From Ichthyosporea sp. XGB-2017a (Eukaryota; Opisthokonta; Ichthyosporea), in contig PDIM01000074.1 in NCBI GenBank assembly GCA_002811675.1, forward strand, positions 16,160 to 36,689: DNA of 20,530 bases, in the 5' to 3' direction. The translations under genes were made by a program, and so were the position numbers. The notes below the pieces were generated by a model. That model was not told the DNA's origin. It ran no database searches and saw only the letters and a list, made by a program, of their open reading frames with translations. Positions 1 through 9,198 of the stretch are shown here, in pieces (within the stretch, counting starts at the first letter, position 1; each line of letters begins with the position of its first letter).

Positions 1-60
1 GGGAACGTTAAAAAAAAGAAAGAAAAAAGAAAACCAAAAAAAAAAAAAAGAGATTCTCCT
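1..60. repeat. A-rich low-complexity tract
   Basis: The left edge is purine-rich and dominated by A, including an uninterrupted run of 14 A at 36-49. It sits just before the start codon of the patatin-like gene. It could be part of that gene's 5' UTR or promoter, or it could mark an assembly edge. I see no gene in it. Confidence 0.7.
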
Positions 61-101
61 TTAATTAATTTTCGATTTAAATAGTCACCTTTTTCAATAC
101 A

Positions 102-3100
102 ATGCAACTTCCACAAAGAAGAAATCCCTCCACAGGCAGGCGTAAACCCCAAAGGCACTTCCTGTTCCTCCTCGTGGTGGTCCTCCTCGCCCTTCTGTGT
201 GTGGGGCGGGTGGAGGGACGGCCACAGGGGTCCAAGGGAGCCCTGGCGGGCATGTACGAGTGGCTTGTGGGGGAAAGAAAAGAGGAAGAAGGCGGGGGCG
301 AGAAGGAGGAGGAGTGGAAGGAGGAGGAGGAGGAATGGGGCCCACGTGTGTCGCCTGGAGTGCCTGGGATGTCTGTGGTGCAGTGTGGACGGGTAGCGGG
401 GAAGGATCATTTCAGTATCGAGGAGTTGAATGGGGATAAGTTTGTGTATTATGGAGAGAATGGGGAGAAGAAGAGGGAGGTGAGTGTTGTTGGGTTGGGT
501 GGGGAGTGTGATGTGAGTGGGGAGACGACGATTTGTGGGTGCAATGGGAGATGTGACTGGTGGAGTCACAAATGTGTGTGTGCAGGGGATTTCTTTTCCC
601 TGGAGGATATCCTTGGGGATCCCAACCGCGTCCCCGATAATGTGCTGCATAGGAAAATCGTACTGAGGAAACCGCCCGGGGATTTCCACGGAGAGGAGGA
701 GGAAGAGGTGAGTAAATGGTCTAGAGGATCTCTCCCTGATTTTTATGTCACCGAGCCAACTTTCCCACCCCCGGGAGCGGCGAGAGCGCGGCATTGCTTC
801 CAGTTGTGTGATTTTGAATGGACAGGGACGTCACATGAGAATCCGTGCACGGATGGGGTGCCCAAGGCGCAGGGCAGGTGTGTGAGCAAGTCTTTTATTA
901 CCAGTGCTGAGATTAAGGTACGGCAGGTGTTCAGGTGGGTGTGGAATGGTTTGACATTTGTCTTTTCTCCTGTGGTGTCGTTGATTTGGAAGAATGGCGA
1001 GGTAGAGAAGGGTATAATCGCGTACTGGCGCATCCTTGAGTATGAGAATTCCGTGTGTGAGTGTTCGGATAATAACTCACACGTGAATGGAGTTTGTCGT
1101 CAGCGGAAGAGTTACCCCGAATTGAGTGCCCGTCTCATGTACCAGTCGATGAAGGAGTCTGTGTACTTTGCTGCCCGTCGTCTGGACCCGGGGTGTCAAA
1201 GCACGGGGGCCGAGCCAAAATCGTTTGGAGAGGACATGTGTTATGATGATATTGCGAGGTATTTTGATGCTCGATACAGGGACAGAATACGCGCGCATTT
1301 ATTTCAGTACAAGTACCGCGAATCTATAGCTGATTCAATTAAACGCAAGCAAGAAAAAGCGAAGCAAGCGAAAGGGGAGAAAAATGAGGAGCGACAGGTA
1401 CCCGGGACAGAGAAGGCTTCCAGCCTTAAGCCCGCTGTTCATTTCGTTCTTTTCTTGGCTGGTGGAGGGCTGAAAGGAACCGTTGAGGCACTGATGATGC
1501 AGGAAATGGAGGTGAATTTTCACGTGGCTTTGTACGAAGTTGCGGATTTAACTGGAGGTACGTCTACAGGGGCTCTTTTAGGAAGTGCAGTTGCACGTAC
1601 TCGATATAGCGGTGCGAGTCTTTTTAGGATCTATCAATACATCGGGGAAAATGTCTTCCCTAAGGACGCCATCATTTTCCCACAGCCATACTGGGGCAGC
1701 AAGTACGGGGCAGGTATTACGAAGGCGCTCGAATTTATAAGCTCTCAGCAGTGCGCTCCACCAGGGCCGGAAAGCATGAAGGAGAACCAGTGCCAAAGCG
1801 TCCCATTCTATTCTAATTTCGCACCTGATAAAGGAGTTCACCCAATTGTGACGGCATATCGGGTGCCTTTTACTGCTTTGGATCGTGTGAACTGTACGCA
1901 ATTGAATATGAATGCTTATGAGAAGGACTTTGATCGCGTGAATTGTGTGAACGATGATTCCTCGTCATTGGACGAAAAGTCCGAAATGGAACTATACAGG
2001 GAAGGACTGAAACATTGCAAGAACGTTTTTTTCAAGAATTGTGTCGGCCCTAATAATTTTCGGCCTGTAATGGTGCCATGGACCTCAAAAGATGTTTTGG
2101 AAGGCCTTGACGAGGACTGTGTTAGCGCGATGCAAGGATGCTTCGGGAACGGAGCATTTACGGCTGAAGACAAACATAATGTTATCACTACGTTCTTCTT
2201 CAAGAAACCAATTGAGTTTGCTGCTGGCGAACAAGAACTTATTAATGAAGAATTTAGTGAATTGAACGCAGGAAGGCAATTGAAAGGTAAATTCCCCAAA
2301 CAAACTGTTGCAGAGTGGGGCACTATGCTTTTCAAATCTTGGGAGAAACCAAGAAATCTGGTTCTTAACTTTTGCAAGTACGATCCAATCGAGATACAGA
2401 CAAGAAAAAAAGAACAAGAGAGTTGTGCTGTGGATAGTATTGGGTCAAGTCACAAACGCTTTAACCCCCGAGTCTCGGAACTACTTCGCACCACATCGGC
2501 AGCGCCTACATACTTTCCAGCCAGAAAGGTAAGCTCAATACCAAATTACATATTTATAGATGGTGGTGTTACCTATAATTCCCCTGCCCTTTCCTTAGAG
2601 CGAGAAGCAACTCAATTGTACCTTTGTGAAGAAGAAATATTCAATGAGGGAAGTGAATTTTCCTTGCCTGCGTGTTTTATTAAGACGCTGAGTCTCAATT
2701 GCGGAAATACACGCGCTGGGATGGGTAAAATGGAAGACTACGACCCGAGGGCAGATACGGCGAACAAGTTTAAAAAACTCTTGCAAGAAAAGGGAATAGA
2801 AGAGAATATTGAAAGCGGAGGAGACGTGTGGGACTGGGGCCAGTTGCAATGGATTACTACAATCACAGATGTTGCAATGGATCAGTCGCAAATGGCTTAC
2901 GAGTTAGATTTAGTAACCCAATCGTGCAATGGAATGATTAATGCCAACGCTCTTTATCGCTCTAATAATATGACCAACCACAACTTAACACATACCCGAT
3001 ATAGAGTCATTCAAGATTATATTATTGAAAGTGTGCCAAATACTTGTTTTGCGTTTGTAGATGGCCCCACCATGAAGCGGCGGCAACTTATTGGCGAAGG

Positions 3101-3959
3101 CTCGTTTGAGATTGAAGACAATACAATCGAAACCGACACGCTCAGAAAATGTCCCTGGTACAGCCTCAGCTCCATTGTCAACTCTAATGGGGGCAAATAC
3201 AAGGACTTGTTTGACCATGTGGAGGATGACTCTTTCTTTTACAATATTGGCTCGTCCATGGACAACACTGACCCCAATTTCTTCGCAGCCAGTAAAAGCG
3301 GAGCAGAAGATTGGTTTGATGAAAATATCTGCTCCATTATGCCAGTGCTATTGCCGGCAAATCCATCCTTGCTGTGCCGGATTTATCTTGAATGTGGACT
3401 AAAGGCCAAAGTGAAGGTTGATGGCACCGAGAAGCAATGTCCAGAGTATGGCTTTGGAGGATACAAGGATCCAAAACTCGAATTTATTCCATTTCTGATA
3501 GTGAAGGAGGCGATAGTTCTTGATATGCTTCCTTACGATGTTATTACCGAAACCTACAAGCCTTGCAAGGACATAAGTCAATCTGAGTGTAAGGAAAGGG
3601 TCTGGCGGATGAAGACGCCCCAGTGCCTCGATGACACCTGCAAGAGGACCAATGATGGCACCAGCGGCACTACTTATAGTGACACCCATGAGAGGGATTT
3701 TCTTGACAATGTTTGCTTGGGTACTGGGAATGAGAAGTCAAATAACAAGATAGAAAAATATTCATTTGTTATTCAAGAATTCATGAGGCAAATCCCAAGA
3801 AAGGACGGTGAGCACGATGATATCACCTCTGTGCTTGGGGAGCCGCATATCCACGTGTCCGACAATAAGTGTGTGTACTTCAGGCCAAGGGAGATGCGCA
3901 GTTGTCGCGGGAATGAATGCTATGTAAAGCATAAACACAGTGGTGCTTCGAGCCACTAA
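102..3959 (+). CDS. Patatin-like phospholipase, secreted or membrane-anchored, 1285 aa
   Basis: Predicted serine acyl-hydrolase of the patatin family, which cleaves fatty acids from phospholipids or other acyl lipids with a Ser-Asp dyad. The oxyanion-hole motif GGGLKG is at residues 454-459, the nucleophile elbow GTSTG at 486-490 (Ser488), and the catalytic Asp motif DGG at 820-822, preceded by a typical APTYFP stretch. A strongly hydrophobic segment at about 20-35 after a basic N-terminus looks like a signal peptide or signal anchor. A Glu-rich stretch (about 58-78) and Cys-rich segments (about 130-160 and 335-355) follow, so the N-terminal 450 residues are not patatin and I do not recognise them. 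The Ser-Asp spacing of 332 residues is long for the family and implies a large insertion. About 450 residues after the Asp are also unassigned. The ATG at 102 has A at -3. The reading frame is uninterrupted; splice-like GT sites inside it do not improve the protein. Family call is firm; substrate is unknown. Confidence 0.88.
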   Translation: MQLPQRRNPSTGRRKPQRHFLFLLVVVLLALLCVGRVEGRPQGSKGALAGMYEWLVGERKEEEGGGEKEEEWKEEEEEWGPRVSPGVPGMSVVQCGRVAGKDHFSIEELNGDKFVYYGENGEKKREVSVVGLGGECDVSGETTICGCNGRCDWWSHKCVCAGDFFSLEDILGDPNRVPDNVLHRKIVLRKPPGDFHGEEEEEVSKWSRGSLPDFYVTEPTFPPPGAARARHCFQLCDFEWTGTSHENPCTDGVPKAQGRCVSKSFITSAEIKVRQVFRWVWNGLTFVFSPVVSLIWKNGEVEKGIIAYWRILEYENSVCECSDNNSHVNGVCRQRKSYPELSARLMYQSMKESVYFAARRLDPGCQSTGAEPKSFGEDMCYDDIARYFDARYRDRIRAHLFQYKYRESIADSIKRKQEKAKQAKGEKNEERQVPGTEKASSLKPAVHFVLFLAGGGLKGTVEALMMQEMEVNFHVALYEVADLTGGTSTGALLGSAVARTRYSGASLFRIYQYIGENVFPKDAIIFPQPYWGSKYGAGITKALEFISSQQCAPPGPESMKENQCQSVPFYSNFAPDKGVHPIVTAYRVPFTALDRVNCTQLNMNAYEKDFDRVNCVNDDSSSLDEKSEMELYREGLKHCKNVFFKNCVGPNNFRPVMVPWTSKDVLEGLDEDCVSAMQGCFGNGAFTAEDKHNVITTFFFKKPIEFAAGEQELINEEFSELNAGRQLKGKFPKQTVAEWGTMLFKSWEKPRNLVLNFCKYDPIEIQTRKKEQESCAVDSIGSSHKRFNPRVSELLRTTSAAPTYFPARKVSSIPNYIFIDGGVTYNSPALSLEREATQLYLCEEEIFNEGSEFSLPACFIKTLSLNCGNTRAGMGKMEDYDPRADTANKFKKLLQEKGIEENIESGGDVWDWGQLQWITTITDVAMDQSQMAYELDLVTQSCNGMINANALYRSNNMTNHNLTHTRYRVIQDYIIESVPNTCFAFVDGPTMKRRQLIGEGSFEIEDNTIETDTLRKCPWYSLSSIVNSNGGKYKDLFDHVEDDSFFYNIGSSMDNTDPNFFAASKSGAEDWFDENICSIMPVLLPANPSLLCRIYLECGLKAKVKVDGTEKQCPEYGFGGYKDPKLEFIPFLIVKEAIVLDMLPYDVITETYKPCKDISQSECKERVWRMKTPQCLDDTCKRTNDGTSGTTYSDTHERDFLDNVCLGTGNEKSNNKIEKYSFVIQEFMRQIPRKDGEHDDITSVLGEPHIHVSDNKCVYFRPREMRSCRGNECYVKHKHSGASSH

Positions 3960-3981
3960 ACATAATACGCACTTAAGGAAC

Positions 3982-4024
3982 AATAAAGGCTCAGTATCAT
4001 CTTAGATTTTGTATTCAGAATAAA
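3982..4024 (+). terminator. Two AATAAA poly(A) signals after the phospholipase gene
   Basis: AATAAA occurs at 3982-3987 and again at 4019-4024, which is 23 and 60 bases past the TAA stop. This is the expected place for 3'-end formation of the phospholipase mRNA. The second copy overlaps the left end of the retroelement relic. Confidence 0.6.
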
Positions 4025-4372
4025 GATCCCCCTTTGGTGGGTCTTGAGTTCCTCCCGGGTCCCGTAAGATTAGGAAGATACTGGAAAAGTTGGAGAAAAT
4101 TAAGTCCATTTTGGAGACTACAGTTTCGTCTAGGCCTCAAAATCTCTTACTACGTGGAATATGCCCGCATCCTGTTCCGGAGGAGGCGGGCTTTCAAAGC
4201 AGCGGTGCCAATGGTGGTGCCATCACCGGAAACGGAGAAAGTCATAGTAAAGCTAACACAGCAACATATAGTAGAAGAAGTTCCCAAATCAGGAGGGGCT
4301 CTAGCACATCGGTTTTTCATCATTCCCAAGAAAAACCAAAAGAAATTTCACATGCAATCAAGAAGGATATAA
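4022..4372 (+). mobile_element. DIRS-like retrotransposon relic: N-terminal reverse transcriptase fragment
   Basis: The frame reading from about 4022 to a stop at 4372 resembles the entry into the reverse transcriptase of DIRS-type (tyrosine-recombinase) retrotransposons. It has a VRLGRYWKSWRKL stretch matching the usual R-L-x-x-F/Y-x-x-x-W region, then IVEEVPKS leading to FFIIPKKNQKKFHM. The last part parallels the family pattern in which an acidic 'I-E-P-V' segment is followed by F-x-V-P-K-K-x-G and R-x-V-x-D-L-R. The conserved core that should follow, with the catalytic aspartates, is absent: the frame stops and the next recognisable piece is the end of RNase H. There is no ATG and no complete domain, so this is a fossil. 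The assignment rests on remembered family pattern, not on a search. Confidence 0.55.
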
Positions 4373-4485
4373 TCTCGGTCAAAACCTTGAGTCAAAGAAG
4401 TGGAAAAATCCAAAGCATGGCTCCGTTATGCAGGGATATCAAAAGGAGAATGCCGATTTAGTACCGCCTTTTGGACAAAACTCTT

Positions 4486-4727
4486 CAGGTTGCGGGGTGG
4501 ACTGGGATGGTCACATTATCAAGGGAGCCAGAAAGCTTCACTCTGAAGGATTGGAGCCGTGTGGGGAACAGGAACGATTGGAATTACCGAAATGGTTTCG
4601 AATAGTCCAAAGCCGCTGGGGCAGCATTTCTGTGGATCTATTCGCAACAGTCCTAATCAAGCCCCTTGTCATAACACAAAGCTTCCAAGCTAAGCATCAT
4701 GACATGCCTGTGCCTTTTAGACTTTAA
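4486..4727 (+). mobile_element. DIRS-like retrotransposon relic: RNase H C-terminus and linker, frameshifted
   Basis: Frame 1 from 4510 reads VTLSREPESFTLKDW and runs to NDW at 4573-4581. The adjoining frame, from 4581, continues as ELPKWFRIVQSRWG and then SVDLFAT. In DIRS and related Pol proteins the RNase H domain ends in A-D-x-L-S-R, followed by an N-D-W-x-L segment, an x-x-F-x-x-I-x-x-x-W-G segment and an I/V-D-L-F-A motif, so the order here matches. Joining the two frames needs a one-base shift near 4581, so the copy is dead. It lies just downstream of the reverse transcriptase fragment in the same orientation, consistent with one insertion that lost its middle. I saw no tyrosine recombinase and no terminal or split repeats. 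Confidence 0.5.
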
Positions 4728-4768
4728 AGTGGTGGATTAATAGAGACTACATGCGACTATGGGGGTGG

Positions 4769-4778
4769 CTCTGATTGG
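4769..4778 (+). promoter_or_regulatory. Inverted CCAAT box upstream of the ABC transporter
   Basis: CTCTGATTGG, containing ATTGG (CCAAT on the other strand), lies about 125 bases before the transporter start codon. This is a usual distance for an NF-Y type CCAAT element. The same ten bases recur at 13990-13999, upstream of the three-exon gene. The motif is short and function is inferred. Confidence 0.35.
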
Positions 4779-4901
4779 GTAAAATGTAAATTCCTCAGGA
4801 GGGGACTCGCGCCGAAAAATAAAAGAGAACCACAGAGGAAGGAGAGAAGAAGAGGGAGCAGTTGTGTGTAGTGGATTGGGATTTGTTTGATTGAGATAAA
4901 A

Positions 4902-7900
4902 ATGCGTGGACAGTCCGTTGAAGTGGGGGATGATAGCTCTCTGGCGAGTTCTCGTCCCGGTGCTGGTGTGGGTAGTAGGGAGAATGAGGTGAAGGAAGGG
5001 GAAGAGGAGGAGGAGGGATTACTTCCGCCATCCACCTTTCTGGAGATGTTTCGGTTTGCGGATGGGAAGGATAAGTTGTTGATGGTGGTGGGGAGTGTTG
5101 GTGCAGTGGCCAGTGGTGCCGTATTGCCTTTGTTCTCGCTGATTTTTGGACAGATGATTGATGATTTTGGTGCTTATGAGCGAGGGGAGACGGACAATGA
5201 CGTATTGGTCTCGTCGATTGAGGATGTGTCTCTGTATTTTGTGTACATTGGAGTAGGGGGGCTCATCGCATCGTATATCCAGACTGCTTGTTGGATGATC
5301 AGCAGTGAGCGACAGGCCAAATCGATGCGAGGGGCGTACATCACCTCTCTTCTCCGCCAGGACATTGGATGGTACGATACGCAAAACAGCGGGGCGTTCC
5401 CGACACGGATCGCCACCGATACGCAGCAGGTGCAGGAGGCGGTGAGTGAAAAGTTTGCCCTTGTGGTGCAGAAACTGTCCACGCTCGTTGGGGGGATCGC
5501 TGTGGCGTTCTCTGCAGGGTGGCAGCTGACTTTGGTAATGCTGGGGACGGCCCCGCTGGTGATGGGAGTTGCGGCCGGGCTGGGGTCGGCGATGGAGCGC
5601 ATGACAGCGCGGGAGCAGGAGGCGTATGCAAAGGCGGGAGGTGTGGCCCAGGAGGCGTTGGGGAATATCCGCACGGTGGCTGCGTTTGGAGGGCAAGGGA
5701 AGGAGATGCAAAGGTACCGAGGCTTCCTTGGGGAGGCGTTGAGGATGAATATCAAAAAGGGAGTTGCGTTGGGAGCGAATTTTGGATCCCTGTACTTTAT
5801 TATGTTTGCCACGTATGCATTGGGGTTCTGGTTTGGTTCAAACCGGGTTGCTGCTGGGGTTATGTCCTCGGGGGATGTGGTGACGGCGTTTTTTGCGATT
5901 ATTATTGCTTCGGAGGCGATTGGGCAGGCAATGCCGTTCATGCAGACGGCCGGGAAAGGACGAAGTGCCGCAGCAAAGATTTTTAGTATTGTTGATTTGA
6001 AATCTAGCATTGATCCCTTTTCGGAGGAAGGTGTTCGGTTGGAGAGTCTTCTAGGTGATATTGAATTTAAAGAAGTGTCTTTTTCATACCCAACGCGGCC
6101 AGACCAGGTTATTTTGGATGGCTTTAGCTTGGCCGTAAAAGAAGGAACCAAAATTGCTTTGGTTGGGCACAGTGGATGTGGGAAAAGTACCGTTTTTTCC
6201 CTGCTGGAGCGGTTTTATGATCCCAAGAATGGTCACATTTCTATCCACGGTACGAACATCAGTGACTTTAATGTGAAATGGCTGCGGGAACAGATTGGGT
6301 TTGTTGGGCAGGAGCCAGTGCTGTTTGCGATGAGCATAAAGGACAATATATTGATGGGCAAGCCTGAGGCCACTATGGAGGAGGTATATGAGGCGGCGAA
6401 GGAGGCTAATGCCTACGACTTTATTACTGCGCTTCCAGACGGATTTGATACTCAAGTAGGTGAAAAAGGGAGTCAGATATCCGGTGGACAAAAGCAAAGA
6501 ATTGCCATTGCTCGCGCGATTATAAAGAGCCCCAGCTTGATCCTTCTGGATGAAGCTACCAGTGCTTTGGATACAGAAAGTGAAGGAATTGTCCAAGAGG
6601 CACTCGATAAGGCGTCCCATGGCCGAACAACGTTTGTGATCGCCCATCGACTGGCTACGGTTCGCAATGCGGATAAGATTGTTGTTCTGAGCGAAGGTTC
6701 CATAAAGGAGATTGGAACTCACGAGGAGCTAGTTGCGATTGATGGTGGAGTCTATTCGCAAATGGTGAGTAACCAGCTGACGAAGGCAAGTGAGTTGGCG
6801 TCAAAGGAGGTGGAATGTAAGAGCACCATTGATGAGAAAAACAAACCATTATCAACACAATTAAATGCGCTGATATCAAAAACTTCTGCCGATGGCTGTG
6901 GTCAGAAAAGTAGTGCGGCTGATCAAAAAGACAGCGAAAATGTTGATATGTCCGTCTTTTCTTTTAAGCGATTGCTTGACTACAATAATCCGGAAATGTT
7001 TTACATTGTCATCGGTTCTTTGTGTGCTATTGGCTCAGGGTTTGAAATGCCTTCATTTGCAATTATATTTTCCGAAATGGTCGATGTGTTAAATAGACCC
7101 GTGGATAAGGTAGAAGATGATTCGCTCTTCTGGTCATTGATGTTTCTTGCAATTGCTGTTGGGTCGGGGTTTTTTAATTTTTTCAGAGTATATTACCTCA
7201 CCTTAGCAGGTGCATATCTTACCAATAGATTGCGCGAGTTGACTTTCGACAGAATTATAACAATGGACATTGCGTGGTTTGATGAGTCAGAAAATGCGTC
7301 TGGGGCACTTACCGCAAAGCTTGCTACTGATGCTTCCTTGGTGGAGGGGGCGCTTGGACAACGACTTGGGATGATTCTCGCTGTATTTGGCTCCATTATT
7401 GCGGGGTTTACTATTGCGTTCGTAACCAATCCAATATTAACGTTGATTATCCTTGCTGTTGGACCGTTGATGATTTTTGCTTCCATGATTCAAACAAAAC
7501 TCATTTCTGGGTATGTTAACACTTCTCACGATTCGTATGCGGAGGCAGGAGCTGTAGCATCTGAATGTGTATCTTGTATTAGGACGGTTGCATCCTTATC
7601 TTGTGAGCGAAACGTGATTGAGCGATATGGAGAGAAAATAACCGCTGTTCAAAAAGGGGAAGTGATGAAAGCACATATTTCAGGAGTTGCAATAGGTGCA
7701 TCTAATGCAATAATGTTTTTCGCATTTGCATTAGGTTTCTGGCAGGGGGCTCGCATGGTGTCAGATGGCGATATGACCTTTGTAGACGTAATGAAAGTAT
7801 TCATGGCAGTGTCCTTTTCTGCTTTTGCGGCAGGAATGGCGACTCAATTCGCTCCCGATTATGGGAAAGCCAAGCTTGCCACTGTCCGAATTTTCAATAT

Positions 7901-8690
7901 TCTAGACCAGAGCTCATCTATGGACCCGATGGATACGGAAAATGGAGAAACGCCGTCCATGACCGGGGCTATTGAATTTAAAAATGTGCACTTTAGATAT
8001 CCTGTAAGGCCTGAGCAGAAAATCTTGAAGGGTGTTGACTTTTCCGTTTCGCCGGGTGAAAAGGTAGCTATTGTGGGTAGCAGTGGTTGTGGTAAAAGTA
8101 CAATCGTGTCTTTACTTGAGCGGTATTATGATCCGGATGAGGGCCAGGTTCTTATCGATGGATGTGACTTACGGGACTATAACTTGGCGCACTTGCGAGC
8201 AAAACTTGGTCATGTTGGGCAGGAGCCTGTGCTATTTGGATGCTCGGTTCGTGATAATATTGACTACGGGTGCGATGACGCTACAGAGTATGATATGATC
8301 CGCGCTGCCAAAGATGCTAATGCCAATGACTTTGTTACAGCGATGCACGAAGAATACGATACATTGGTAGGAGAACGCGGTGTGAAGTTATCAGGGGGGC
8401 AGAAGCAGCGTATTGCTCTTGCACGAGCCATTGTGCGTTCTCCTGCGATTCTACTCCTGGATGAGGCGACAAGTGCACTTGATGCGGAAAGCGAAAAGAT
8501 TGTCCAGTGTGCCTTGGATGATGTAAGTGTTGGGCGAACCACTATAATTGTTGCACACCGACTATCCACCATTCGCAATGCCAACAAGATTATTGTTCTA
8601 CACCAAGGAGAGATTGTCGAAGTGGGTACACACGAAGAACTTTTGGCAAAGAGTGGCTTTTATTCCGCTCTTGTAGCTGCTCAAATGTAA
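4902..8690 (+). CDS. ABCB: Full-length ABCB-type ABC transporter (P-glycoprotein/MDR family), 1262 aa
   Basis: ATP-driven membrane exporter of the B subfamily, made of two fused half-transporters (TMD1-NBD1-TMD2-NBD2). TMD1 spans about residues 58-340 and TMD2 about 690-985. NBD1 has Walker A GHSGCGKST at 422-430, signature SGGQ at 527-530, and Walker B Asp550 with catalytic Glu551. NBD2 has Walker A GSSGCGKST at 1059-1067, SGGQ at 1164-1167, and Asp1187-Glu1188. The H-loops (IAHRLATVR and VAHRLSTIR) are intact, so both ATP sites look competent, unlike many asymmetric ABC proteins. An acidic N-terminus (about 31-38) and a charged linker (about 625-685) flank the core. Length is normal for full ABCB exporters. 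I start at the ATG at 4902 (A at -3); the frame is also open for five codons upstream. Substrates in the family range from xenobiotics to lipids and hormones and cannot be read from the sequence. Confidence 0.95.
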   Translation: MRGQSVEVGDDSSLASSRPGAGVGSRENEVKEGEEEEEGLLPPSTFLEMFRFADGKDKLLMVVGSVGAVASGAVLPLFSLIFGQMIDDFGAYERGETDNDVLVSSIEDVSLYFVYIGVGGLIASYIQTACWMISSERQAKSMRGAYITSLLRQDIGWYDTQNSGAFPTRIATDTQQVQEAVSEKFALVVQKLSTLVGGIAVAFSAGWQLTLVMLGTAPLVMGVAAGLGSAMERMTAREQEAYAKAGGVAQEALGNIRTVAAFGGQGKEMQRYRGFLGEALRMNIKKGVALGANFGSLYFIMFATYALGFWFGSNRVAAGVMSSGDVVTAFFAIIIASEAIGQAMPFMQTAGKGRSAAAKIFSIVDLKSSIDPFSEEGVRLESLLGDIEFKEVSFSYPTRPDQVILDGFSLAVKEGTKIALVGHSGCGKSTVFSLLERFYDPKNGHISIHGTNISDFNVKWLREQIGFVGQEPVLFAMSIKDNILMGKPEATMEEVYEAAKEANAYDFITALPDGFDTQVGEKGSQISGGQKQRIAIARAIIKSPSLILLDEATSALDTESEGIVQEALDKASHGRTTFVIAHRLATVRNADKIVVLSEGSIKEIGTHEELVAIDGGVYSQMVSNQLTKASELASKEVECKSTIDEKNKPLSTQLNALISKTSADGCGQKSSAADQKDSENVDMSVFSFKRLLDYNNPEMFYIVIGSLCAIGSGFEMPSFAIIFSEMVDVLNRPVDKVEDDSLFWSLMFLAIAVGSGFFNFFRVYYLTLAGAYLTNRLRELTFDRIITMDIAWFDESENASGALTAKLATDASLVEGALGQRLGMILAVFGSIIAGFTIAFVTNPILTLIILAVGPLMIFASMIQTKLISGYVNTSHDSYAEAGAVASECVSCIRTVASLSCERNVIERYGEKITAVQKGEVMKAHISGVAIGASNAIMFFAFALGFWQGARMVSDGDMTFVDVMKVFMAVSFSAFAAGMATQFAPDYGKAKLATVRIFNILDQSSSMDPMDTENGETPSMTGAIEFKNVHFRYPVRPEQKILKGVDFSVSPGEKVAIVGSSGCGKSTIVSLLERYYDPDEGQVLIDGCDLRDYNLAHLRAKLGHVGQEPVLFGCSVRDNIDYGCDDATEYDMIRAAKDANANDFVTAMHEEYDTLVGERGVKLSGGQKQRIALARAIVRSPAILLLDEATSALDAESEKIVQCALDDVSVGRTTIIVAHRLSTIRNANKIIVLHQGEIVEVGTHEELLAKSGFYSALVAAQM

Positions 8691-8755
8691 ACTATACAGA
8701 ACGAAACAATCCTGTCCTAAAAAATGTGCTTGTTACCATATAAAAAAACACTGTT

Positions 8756-8786
8756 GGGACACTGTGTAGTATTTAACAAGTGTCCC
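8756..8786. repeat. Short inverted repeat after the ABC transporter gene
   Basis: GGGACACT (8756-8763) and AGTGTCCC (8779-8786) form a perfect 8-bp stem with a 15-base loop, about 70 bases past the stop codon. I saw no AATAAA in the 100 bases after this stop, so the hairpin may lie in the 3' UTR. Function is unknown. Confidence 0.45.
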
Positions 8787-8898
8787 TTGGTATTTAAAAT
8801 TGACCACGTGAGTCTTAATGTTTATCATTGAGGGAGGCGGGAGAGCGCGGCCGCGAGATGTTCATCCAAATATGGAAATGGTGTACATATATAGCAAT

Positions 8899-8918
8899 GA
8901 CTTCCTTATAAGGAAGTC
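8899..8918. promoter_or_regulatory. 20-bp perfect palindrome centred on a CArG box
   Basis: The twenty bases 8899-8918 equal their own reverse complement. Their centre, CCTTATAAGG (8904-8913), is an exact match to CC(A/T)6GG, the site bound by SRF-type MADS-box factors. GGAAGT, an ETS-like half-site, extends outward on both strands. It lies about 280 bases before the receptor cyclase start codon. The palindrome is seen directly; binding by a MADS-box protein is inferred. Confidence 0.5.
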
Positions 8919-9198
8919 TGCCAGCCTCTTTCATATTTTATTTTTATTTTCTCCTTTACGATATTTAATAATTTTATTTGTTTTTAAATTCCGGGAAAGA
9001 GATTTAAAGAAGATTCTTTGCTTTTTTTTTTTTTTAAGAAAAGAACAAGAAAATAAGAGACACTGAAGGGGAGGAGTGAGTGTTGACCTGTGTGTGGTCA
9101 AAAAAGATAATCTGGGTTGCTTTTGCATTGCTGCCTATAGGGTGTAGTCCTAGGTGGGGTACCCAATGAAGTGATTAACAGCAAAGAAGCTTGAGGGG

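Larger units (their letters stand above)
8691..9198 (+). promoter_or_regulatory. Intergenic region and putative promoter of the receptor cyclase
   Basis: This 508-base stretch has no convincing gene. It holds a CACGTG E-box/G-box at 8805-8810, a GC-only palindrome CGCGGCCGCG at 8846-8855, a TATATA-like stretch near 8887, the CArG palindrome listed separately, and a run of 14 T at 9022-9035. A CCAAT lies at 9163-9167, close to the start codon. The many motifs and the downstream gene suggest promoter function, but no single one fixes the transcription start. Confidence 0.4.

Noticed and set aside
94-439. Pro-rich minus frame and Gly/Arg-rich plus frames near the left end
   Set aside because: They are shadow translations of the GGA/GAG-rich stretch that encodes the Glu-rich segment of the phospholipase.
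708-713. GTGAGT splice donor-like site in the phospholipase
   Set aside because: The frame stays open and protein-like on both sides and I saw no matching acceptor that improves the product.
2529-2559. Possible 31-base intron (GTAAGC ... TTATAG) in the phospholipase
   Set aside because: Unspliced reading gives the canonical patatin sequence from APTYFP to the DGG motif; removing 31 bases would break the frame.
5174-6151. Long antisense open frames inside the ABC transporter (325, 230 and 212 residues)
   Set aside because: They lie fully opposite a protein with intact ABC motifs, give low-complexity Pro/Ala/Ser-rich or patternless translations, and follow from the G-rich sense strand lacking antisense stops.
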